14,662 nucleotides of DNA from a bacterium (GTDB taxonomy: Bacteria > Ratteibacteria > UBA8468 > B48-G9 > JAFGKM01), in NCBI GenBank assembly GCA_026416755.1, contig JAOAEP010000074.1, forward strand, positions 1 through 14,662, given 5' to 3'. Positions 1-6,266 of this stretch are shown in pieces. The translations under genes were made by a program, and so were the position numbers. Within the stretch, counting starts at the first letter, position 1. The number at the start of each line of letters is the position of its first letter. Under the pieces are notes generated by a model. It saw nothing but the letters and a program-made list of their open reading frames with translations, searched no databases and was not told the DNA's origin.

Positions 1-19
1 AGATGTGTATAAGAGACAG
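1..19 (+). other. Tn5/Nextera mosaic-end adapter remnant
   Basis: The first 19 bases read AGATGTGTATAAGAGACAG, which is the transposon mosaic end used in Nextera tagmentation libraries. It is not part of the genome. In the frame of the gene that follows, this segment introduces a TAA at 10-12, whereas clear CODH homology begins directly after it. The left boundary of the window is therefore an untrimmed contig or read end, and bases 1-19 should be masked. Confidence 0.96.
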
Positions 20-21
20 CA

Positions 22-690
22 TATAGACCGTTAAATGATAATATAATAAATGGGAAAATAAGAGGTATTGCAGGAGTTGTTGGATGTAATAATCCAAAAG
101 TAGTTCAAGATGAAATACATGTTAAACTTGTTTCCAAACTTATAGAAAACGATGTTTTGGTATTACAAACAGGTTGTTCGGCAATTGCTTGTGCAAAGGC
201 AGGATTTCTTGATTCTGTTAAAGGACTCAATTATGCAGGAAAGGGATTAAGAGAAGTATGTGAGGCAGTTGGTATCCCTCCAGTTATTCATATGGGGAGT
301 TGTGTTGATAATTCAAGAATTTTAATGGCAGCAACTTGTGTTGTAAAAGAAGGAGGGCTTGGAGATGATATTTCTGAATTACCAGCAGCAGGAGCAGCAC
401 CCGAATGGATGAGTGAAAAGGCGTTGAGTATAGGTCAATATTTTGTTTCTTCTGGTGTTTTTGTTGTATTTGGAGTTACCTGGCCTACTTTTGGAAGTAA
501 AAATTTAACAAAATATCTTTTTGAAGATATTGAAAAAGAGGTTGGAGGAAAATGGGCTTTTGAACCAGATCCAGATAAAATGGCTGATTTAATGTTAAAA
601 CATATAGACGAAAAAAGAAGAAAACTTGGAATAGATAAAGCAAGAGAAAGGGTCTTATATGATATGGCGATGAGAAGAGAATTGGAATGA
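22..690 (+). CDS. acsA: Anaerobic CO dehydrogenase catalytic subunit, 3' part
   Basis: This is the C-terminal third or so of a Ni-Fe-S carbon monoxide dehydrogenase, which interconverts CO2 and CO; in complex with acetyl-CoA synthase it supplies CO for acetyl-CoA formation. The 5' part is missing because the contig ends in the adapter, so the first usable codon is at 22 and the B and D cluster cysteines are not visible. Three C-cluster cysteines can be recognised from family spacing: VVGCNNPK (codon 85-87), QTGCSA (175-177) and HMGSCVDNSR (301-303). The lysine in MSEKA (418-420) matches the conserved active-site lysine. The tail ending RVLYDMAMRRELE resembles the CODH beta subunit of acetogen CODH/ACS more than stand-alone CooS, hence acsA. 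A TTG at 157 is internal and not a start, because homology continues upstream of it. The stop overlaps the next ATG. The family call is very secure; acsA versus cooS naming rests on the acsB linkage. Confidence 0.95.
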   Translation, partial: YRPLNDNIINGKIRGIAGVVGCNNPKVVQDEIHVKLVSKLIENDVLVLQTGCSAIACAKAGFLDSVKGLNYAGKGLREVCEAVGIPPVIHMGSCVDNSRILMAATCVVKEGGLGDDISELPAAGAAPEWMSEKALSIGQYFVSSGVFVVFGVTWPTFGSKNLTKYLFEDIEKEVGGKWAFEPDPDKMADLMLKHIDEKRRKLGIDKARERVLYDMAMRRELE

Positions 691-1040
691 TGAGGATTAT
701 TGAAAAGGGTAGAAAAATTAAATTATCAGAGTTAAAAAAAATGGCAGAAAGAATGATGGATAATTTGGTTAAGGTAGTTGTTGATACAGAAAAGGAAATT
801 ATGGTTGTTGGAGGTGAATTACACTCTGATGAAGAAGCATTATTACTTGAAAAGGGCTCTAAACAAGAAAATATATGGGGTATAAATATATATCCTAATG
901 AGAAAGAAGAAAAATTTGTTGAATTTGATTCAATTATTAATATAAGACCATCTTTCGGAAATAAATCAATAATGGTTGAAAAAGAAGAAATAAGATGGAA
1001 AATAATCAAAATTTTAAAGGAGTTAATAGATTATGATTAG
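687..1040 (+). CDS. DUF5674 family protein
   Basis: This is a 117-residue soluble protein recognised as DUF5674 by its central conserved block. That block covers residues 32-70 and runs through VVDTEKEIM, GGELHSDEEALLLEKGS and WGINIYP; it is followed by EFDSIINIRPSFGN (79-92). The family has no established function that I know. His46 and the acidic cluster Asp48-Glu49-Glu50 are polar and conserved-looking, so they could be ligands or catalytic, but this is inference. No signal peptide or membrane segment is seen. The ATG overlaps the CODH stop codon, which implies translational coupling; a second ATG follows immediately at 690. It sits between the two subunit genes of CODH/ACS, which is unusual. 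The family assignment is from memory of its motif. Confidence 0.85.
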   Translation: MMRIIEKGRKIKLSELKKMAERMMDNLVKVVVDTEKEIMVVGGELHSDEEALLLEKGSKQENIWGINIYPNEKEEKFVEFDSIINIRPSFGNKSIMVEKEEIRWKIIKILKELIDYD

Positions 1041-1386
1041 ATATAAAAACCTGTCAGAGGGTAAATGGTTTGAACTTTCTTTCCCGGAACAGATGGCAAA
1101 TATAGGAATGGAAGTTTTAAGGGCAATTAACTGGAAAAATAAAAATGAAAAATATTTTGATATTTCAGTTGAAAAGGTAATAGAACTTATTGACTTGACA
1201 AAAATTGACTCAAAGAATAGAAAGAGATTGAAAGAAATATGTAGATTAAAAGAGGTTTTGATTGATTATTTCTGGAGGAATAATCAGTTTAAATCAAGTG
1301 ATAAATTGTGGGAAAATTATTTCAATTTTTTTTTATATTATGCAAGTAAATTAAGGGAGAAAAGGAGGTTGGAATGTCAAAAATAA
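1033..1386 (+). CDS. Conserved helical protein of unknown function
   Basis: This is a 117-residue, charged, predicted mostly helical protein without signal peptide or membrane segments. Recognisable conserved-looking stretches are FPEQMANIGMEVLRAINWKNK (residues 17-37 region), VIELIDLTKIDSKNRKRLKE, and SSDKLWENYFNFFLYYASKLR towards the C terminus. I recall similar proteins annotated as hypothetical in many uncultivated bacteria, but no named function. It overlaps the DUF5674 gene by 8 bases upstream and acsB by 13 bases downstream, so its expression should be tied to the CODH/ACS subunits. A run of nine T at 1326-1334 lies in frame near its end. Fold and function are unknown; a helical bundle is only a guess. 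Confidence 0.8.
   Translation: MIRYKNLSEGKWFELSFPEQMANIGMEVLRAINWKNKNEKYFDISVEKVIELIDLTKIDSKNRKRLKEICRLKEVLIDYFWRNNQFKSSDKLWENYFNFFLYYASKLREKRRLECQK
1361..1368 (+). promoter_or_regulatory. Strong Shine-Dalgarno for acsB
   Basis: AAAGGAGG ends five bases before the ATG at 1374. It lies inside the 3' end of the preceding gene and fixes the acsB start. It is the clearest ribosome binding site in this operon, consistent with a need for high expression of acetyl-CoA synthase. Confidence 0.85.
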
Positions 1387-3578
1387 TTGCTTCTGCTGCT
1401 ATAAATGGGGCACATAAGATTGTAAATATGGCAGAAAACAAATGGAAACAAGCAATGGATAAGTATGGACCAAACCAAGATGTTCACTTTCCTGACACTG
1501 CTTATTATCTACCGATAATTTATGGAATACTTGGAATTCCTATTTCAAAATTATCTCATATGGAAAAGGTTTTTAAAATATGTAAAGATTTGCTTCCTGA
1601 ACCTGTTTATAAAGATTGTCATCTTCCTTATCTTGGGCCTGTTCTTGATGCTGGAATGGCGACACTTTTTGCTGAAGAAATGATGGAAGGAATAAGATAT
1701 ATTGAAAACCCCAATTTTTATTTATTAGAAGAAGAACCTACTGAGGATACATTTTGGCTTGGTGCTGCAAATGATATAATTTTGAGGAAGAGGGGGATTG
1801 AATTTGTTGATGGGACTGCACCTGGTTTTGCAGCAGTTGTTGGAGCAGTTGGTGATAATGAGACAGCAGTAAAAATAGCGACAGAACTCATTGAAAAAAA
1901 TCTTTATGTTTTTATGTGTGGTGAATATGAAGGTAAGAGATTTGCTGAACAACTTAAAGAAAGTGGCATGCAACTTGGTTGGCCTGTGAGACTTGTTCCC
2001 TTTGGTCCTGACATTTATCAAGCAGTTTTTGCTCTTGGTTTTGCTGTAAGGGCTGCTATGAGTTTTGGAGGAATTGAACCTGGTGATTACAGAAGGATTT
2101 TAATTTATAACAAAGATAGGATTTTTGCTTTTGTCCTTGCTTTTGGTTATGTTAATGAAGAATGGTATGCAAATGCAGCAGGAGCAATAAATTTTGGTTT
2201 CCCAACAATTGCAGATACTCCAATCCCTCAAATTTTACCAACAGGAATTTGTACTTATGAACATGTTGTCTCAAATATTCCACATTCTGAAATTGTTTCA
2301 AAAGCAGTTGAAGTTAGGGGTTTGAAGGTAACTGTTTCAAAAGTTGATATACCTGTTCCTTATGGTCCTGCATTTGAAGGAGAAAGAGTAAGAAAGGAGG
2401 ATTTATATGTTGAAATTGGTGGTGGAAGAAGTTTAGCATGTGAATGGACAACAAGTTTACCTTTAAATGAAGTTGAAGATGGGAAAATAGAGGTAATAGG
2501 ACCGGAAATAGATGATGTCCCAGAAGGAGGTGCAATTCCAATGGCAACAGTTGTTGAAGTAGCAGGAAGAGAGATGCAGGAGGATTTTGAACCAATACTT
2601 GAAAGACAGATACATGACTATATTAATTACATCAATGGTGTTATGCATATAGGTCAAAGGGATATTGTTTGGATAAGGATAAGTAAAAAAGCAAAAGAAA
2701 AGGGATTGAAATTTAGACATCTTGGAGTGGCAATTCATGCAAAATATCATGAGGTATTTTCAAATATTCTTGATAAGGTTCAGGTTAAGATATATACAGA
2801 AGAAGAGAAAGTAAAAGAAATTATTGAGAAAGCAAGAAAGGTATGGCGTCATAGAGATGAACGGCTTGCTGGAATTACAGATGAAGAAGTTGACACATTT
2901 TATTCCTGTACATTATGTCAGTCATTCGCACCAAGTCATGTATGTATAGTGACTCCAGAGAGGACAGGACTTTGTGGCGCATTTTCATATCTGGATTGTC
3001 GTGCTTCAAATAGAATAAATCCAACAGGTCCAAATCAGCCAGTAAAAAAAGGAAAAGTTATTGATGAAAAATATGGACAATGGGAAGGAGTTAATGAATT
3101 TGTTAAAAAAGCAAGTAGAGGAGCAATTGAAAAAGTTAGTGTTTATAGTTTAATGACAGACCCTATGACAACTTGTGGGTGTTGTGAATGTATTGCAGTA
3201 GTTCTTCCTTTATGTAATGGGATTATGACAGTAAATAGAGAATATAAAGGAGATACACCCTGTGGAATGAAATTTACAACTCTTGCAGGAAATGTAGGTG
3301 GAGGAAGACAGATTCCTGGATTCTTAGGTCATTCAAAATTTAATATAACTCAGAAGAAATTTTTACAGGCAGAAGGTGGAATTTTGCGAATTGTATGGAT
3401 GCCAAAGATGTTGAAAGAAGAGATAAGAGAAAGATTTATAAAGAGAGCAGAGGAAGTTGGAGTACCTGATTTACTTGATAGAATTGCAGATGAAACGGTA
3501 GGAATAACAGAAGAAGAAATTTTACCATTCTTACAAGAGAAAAAACATCCGGCCCTTGAAATGCCACCAATTATTTAA
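1374..3578 (+). CDS. acsB: CO-methylating acetyl-CoA synthase (CODH/ACS alpha subunit)
   Basis: This enzyme builds acetyl-CoA from CO, a methyl group delivered by the corrinoid iron-sulfur protein, and CoA. It is the central step of the Wood-Ljungdahl pathway in the cytoplasmic CODH/ACS complex. At 734 residues it matches the full bacterial type, including the N-terminal CODH-binding domain absent from archaeal CdhC. The A-cluster is complete: Cys512, Cys515, Cys524 and Cys534 have the spacing of the Moorella cluster ligands 506, 509, 518 and 528. The distal-nickel motif Cys601-Gly602-Cys603 corresponds to Moorella 595-597, the same offset of six throughout. The start is set by AAAGGAGG at 1361-1368. 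It is the last gene of the plus-strand operon, and its TAA is one base from the stop codon of the opposing priA gene. Genes for the corrinoid protein and methyltransferase (acsC, acsD, acsE) are not in the window. Confidence 0.98.
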   Translation: MSKIIASAAINGAHKIVNMAENKWKQAMDKYGPNQDVHFPDTAYYLPIIYGILGIPISKLSHMEKVFKICKDLLPEPVYKDCHLPYLGPVLDAGMATLFAEEMMEGIRYIENPNFYLLEEEPTEDTFWLGAANDIILRKRGIEFVDGTAPGFAAVVGAVGDNETAVKIATELIEKNLYVFMCGEYEGKRFAEQLKESGMQLGWPVRLVPFGPDIYQAVFALGFAVRAAMSFGGIEPGDYRRILIYNKDRIFAFVLAFGYVNEEWYANAAGAINFGFPTIADTPIPQILPTGICTYEHVVSNIPHSEIVSKAVEVRGLKVTVSKVDIPVPYGPAFEGERVRKEDLYVEIGGGRSLACEWTTSLPLNEVEDGKIEVIGPEIDDVPEGGAIPMATVVEVAGREMQEDFEPILERQIHDYINYINGVMHIGQRDIVWIRISKKAKEKGLKFRHLGVAIHAKYHEVFSNILDKVQVKIYTEEEKVKEIIEKARKVWRHRDERLAGITDEEVDTFYSCTLCQSFAPSHVCIVTPERTGLCGAFSYLDCRASNRINPTGPNQPVKKGKVIDEKYGQWEGVNEFVKKASRGAIEKVSVYSLMTDPMTTCGCCECIAVVLPLCNGIMTVNREYKGDTPCGMKFTTLAGNVGGGRQIPGFLGHSKFNITQKKFLQAEGGILRIVWMPKMLKEEIRERFIKRAEEVGVPDLLDRIADETVGITEEEILPFLQEKKHPALEMPPII

Positions 3579-3579
3579 T

Positions 3580-5394
3580 TTAAAAAACTAAAGGATTAAC
3601 TTCAATTTTAAAGTCAAGTTTTTCTCTCAATCCCATTACTTCTTCAAAAACAGGTCTGTTTTTTTCTTTGACTTTAAGAACAATTTTAATTTTCTCCTTT
3701 CCTTTTTTATCCTTCACTCTATCATAAAATAGAGTTTCTGAAAAACTTTTTCTAATTATATCATTTAAAATTTTTATTTTTTCTTCAAAAGTCCTACTTT
3801 TTTTAATTGGAACTTCTATTAAAATAATTTCTGAAAATGGTGGATAATCAACGGTTTCTCTTGTTTTAATTTCATTTTCGTAAAAAAGTTCAAAATTTTT
3901 ATTTTTTAAAGATAAAAATATTTCAAAATTAGGATTTTTTGTCTGAATTATTATTTTTGAATTTTTATTTTGCAATCTCCATATAAATTCATTAATTATT
4001 AAAAAGAAAATCTCCTCTGAATTATATTCTGGGATATTTAAAAAGGAATCCGCATGAGGAAAAATAATTAAACCAAAATTAAACTTATCTACTATATTTT
4101 TCATCAAGTTGGTTCCCACAAAAATATCAATGTCTTTTTCTATCTTTCTTTCTTCTGCTGTAATTTTTTGTATTTTAAAATCAGGGTAAGTATTTTTTAA
4201 AAGTGTATATATTTTTTCAATGCCAACTATTCTTTCAATTATTTTTTTACTTCCACATTTAGAGCATTTCTTTTCACTGTCTTCTACTACTTTACAATAT
4301 TTACAAATAAGTTTATTTTTTTCAATAAGAACAAGATATGAATTACAGATTTTACATCTTAAAACATGACCACAGTTTTCACATTTAAATGTTTTTGCAC
4401 TTCCTTTTCTATTATGTATAATTCCTACTTTATTTCCTTTTAGAATTGTCTCTTCAATTAAAGAAGATGAAAGTTTTGTTAGAAAATCTAATTTTTTATC
4501 CATCTCCTCCCATTTTTTATCAATAATCAGAATTTCAGGTATTTTTTCAAAATTTCTTTTATCAAATAGGAATGCTTTTTTATTTTTTGTTTCAAAATAT
4601 TCTTTTACTGAAATAGAGTAAGAGGTAAGGACCATTGGAATATTTCTTAATTTACATCTCTCCTCTGCGACTTCAATACTATCATATTTGGGTTGTTTTT
4701 TTTCTCTATAAGATGGTTCTACATAAGAATCAATGACTACTAAATTAAGGTCTGATAAAGGTAAAAAAATGGAAATTCTTGTTCCCAGAATGACTAAATT
4801 ACTCCTATTTAAAGTTTCTAAATAGTTATTCAATCTCTCTTTCTTTTTTATTTCTCCATAATATTTTAAAACTCTTTTGTCTGTTTTTTTAATAACTTGA
4901 TTATAAAAATCTTCTAATATTGAAATTTCAGGAAATATAAAAATTAATGAACCATCTGTTTTTGAAATGAGTTGAAAGTAAAATTTATTTTTTTCTTCTT
5001 TATTATCAAAAAGAAATATCTCTTTTTTAAAGTTTTGAAATAAAAAATTAGATTTTTCTTTTTTCTCTCTTTGGAAATTTTTTTCGTATTTATAAGGAAA
5101 GTTTCCAATTATATAAAAAATAATTTGCCCAATAGATGTATAATATTTTCTACTTATAATTTTTGACAATTTGAAAATTTCATCTGTAATTAATGGTTGA
5201 GTATCATAAACCTTTTTAATCCATTTAAATTCTGTTTTTTTTTCCTTCATCTCTTTAGTTTCAATAACAAATCCTATTCTATCCTTTTCTCCTAAAGGAG
5301 CACATACACGAACAAAATTATTTATATTGTCCAGGGCTAAATATTGAAAACTTCTTTCTATTGGAATATCAAAAATTACTTCTACAATTTTCAT
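3580..5394 (-). CDS. priA: PriA-like primosomal protein with erased helicase motifs
   Basis: PriA normally recognises stalled replication forks, reloads the replisome and acts as a 3'-5' helicase. This 604-residue protein aligns along PriA: an N-terminal 3'-DNA-binding domain (residues 1-60, with PIERSFQYLA), a helicase-like core, a zinc region, and a C-terminal domain with DYPPFSEI (516-523). The eight zinc cysteines are intact: 338, 341, 347, 350, 364, 367, 377 and 380. ATPase motifs are not. The place of the Walker A GVTGSGKTE holds FDNKEEKNK (129-137), DEEH is DSYV (222-225), GSATPS is TSYSIS (257-262), and QVAGRAGR is NEFIWRLQ (468-475). Flanking landmarks such as PEI, GTR and HADSFLNIPE remain, so the alignment is firm. 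It probably binds DNA or partners without unwinding. Helicase-lacking PriA proteins are known in Actinobacteria. It is the last gene of the five-gene chain; its start overlaps the upstream stop by 4 bases. Confidence 0.9.
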   Translation of the reverse strand: MKIVEVIFDIPIERSFQYLALDNINNFVRVCAPLGEKDRIGFVIETKEMKEKKTEFKWIKKVYDTQPLITDEIFKLSKIISRKYYTSIGQIIFYIIGNFPYKYEKNFQREKKEKSNFLFQNFKKEIFLFDNKEEKNKFYFQLISKTDGSLIFIFPEISILEDFYNQVIKKTDKRVLKYYGEIKKKERLNNYLETLNRSNLVILGTRISIFLPLSDLNLVVIDSYVEPSYREKKQPKYDSIEVAEERCKLRNIPMVLTSYSISVKEYFETKNKKAFLFDKRNFEKIPEILIIDKKWEEMDKKLDFLTKLSSSLIEETILKGNKVGIIHNRKGSAKTFKCENCGHVLRCKICNSYLVLIEKNKLICKYCKVVEDSEKKCSKCGSKKIIERIVGIEKIYTLLKNTYPDFKIQKITAEERKIEKDIDIFVGTNLMKNIVDKFNFGLIIFPHADSFLNIPEYNSEEIFFLIINEFIWRLQNKNSKIIIQTKNPNFEIFLSLKNKNFELFYENEIKTRETVDYPPFSEIILIEVPIKKSRTFEEKIKILNDIIRKSFSETLFYDRVKDKKGKEKIKIVLKVKEKNRPVFEEVMGLREKLDFKIEVNPLVF

Positions 5395-6266
5395 CTCAAA
5401 TTTTCTTTCAGATATTTAATGTATAAAGGAGTTGTCCCACAGCAACCGCCAATGAATTTTGTCCCTCTCTCTATTATCTGTTGGCAATTATTTCCAAACT
5501 CTTCAATATTTTCCGGATAAGTAATTTTTCCATTTAAAATTTTAGGAGTTCCTGCATTTGGTTTTATCCATAAGTTTAATCCAGTTAAATCTTTCATAAT
5601 TTTAACAAGTTCTAACATTTCTTTAGAATTTAATCCACAATTTGAGCCAATTATTAAAATTTTGTTATTTTCAGCCCATTTTACAAAATCATCAACCTTT
5701 TGTCCCATTAATGTTCTAAATTCCTTACCATATGAAAAAGTTAAACAAGGAATTATTAAAAAAGATGTGTTTTCTTTTAATGTTTCATAAGCAATTTTAA
5801 GTTCCTCAAGGTCTTGAAATGTTTCAAGGACTAAAAAATCAATCTTTGTTTTTTCAAAAATTTTACCAACTTCATAAAAAATTTTTTTTGCTTCCTTTAT
5901 TTCAAGATTACCATATGGTTCAAGTAATTCTCCTGTTGGACCTATATCACCAGCAATTAATATATCTTTAAATTTGTCTTTAATTTCTAAACATGTATCA
6001 ACACCTTTATAAATAATTTCTTCAATTTTTTCTCCTAATTTCTTTTTGTTTAAGGATATTCTATTGGCTCCAAAGGTATTAGTTAAAATTATTTCTGAAC
6101 CACTTTCACAGTATTCTAAATAAATTTTTTTAACAATTTCCTTTCTTTCAATATTTGCAATTTCAGGAGTTATACCCTTAAACCCAATTTTTTCAAGGTA
6201 TGTCCCCATTGCACCATCTAAAATTACAAATTTTCTATCTTTAAATCTTTCAAATATTTTCTCCAT
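5391..6266 (-). CDS. Stand-alone homocysteine S-methyltransferase domain protein
   Basis: This is a 291-residue single-domain protein of the homocysteine S-methyltransferase family, equivalent to the first module of cobalamin-dependent methionine synthase MetH. Zinc ligands are Cys210 (GSNCG) and Cys275-Cys276 (GGCCGTTP), close in number to the Thermotoga MetH zinc cysteines. DGAMGT (17-22) and LTNTFGAN (61-68) shape the homocysteine pocket of the barrel. The methyl-folate, cobalamin and reactivation modules of MetH are absent, so the methyl donor is open. It may work with separate folate and corrinoid subunits, or it may use S-methylmethionine like MmuM. The protein should be cytoplasmic and make methionine. 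It overlaps the glycosidase gene by 17 bases and priA by 4, so it is co-translated with both. A link to the corrinoid methyl pool of the nearby Wood-Ljungdahl operon is possible, but inference only. Confidence 0.9.
   Translation of the reverse strand: MEKIFERFKDRKFVILDGAMGTYLEKIGFKGITPEIANIERKEIVKKIYLEYCESGSEIILTNTFGANRISLNKKKLGEKIEEIIYKGVDTCLEIKDKFKDILIAGDIGPTGELLEPYGNLEIKEAKKIFYEVGKIFEKTKIDFLVLETFQDLEELKIAYETLKENTSFLIIPCLTFSYGKEFRTLMGQKVDDFVKWAENNKILIIGSNCGLNSKEMLELVKIMKDLTGLNLWIKPNAGTPKILNGKITYPENIEEFGNNCQQIIERGTKFIGGCCGTTPLYIKYLKENLR

Noticed and set aside
485..1009. Open frame on the minus strand opposite the CODH end and the DUF5674 gene
   Set aside because: Low-complexity, Phe/Leu/Ile/Ser-rich translation with no motif; it mirrors two real genes on the plus strand.
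1326..1334. Run of nine T as a possible slippage or frameshift site
   Set aside because: The frame continues to a normal end overlapping acsB, and such runs are expected in DNA this AT-rich; no alternative product of interest results.
1725..2750. Several open frames on the minus strand inside acsB
   Set aside because: acsB is complete with all cluster ligands; these frames have no ribosome site or recognisable domain.
3580..5394. PriA motif loss as a sequencing frameshift
   Set aside because: The frame is continuous, conserved landmarks flank every altered motif at the right spacing, and substitutions rather than shifts explain the differences.
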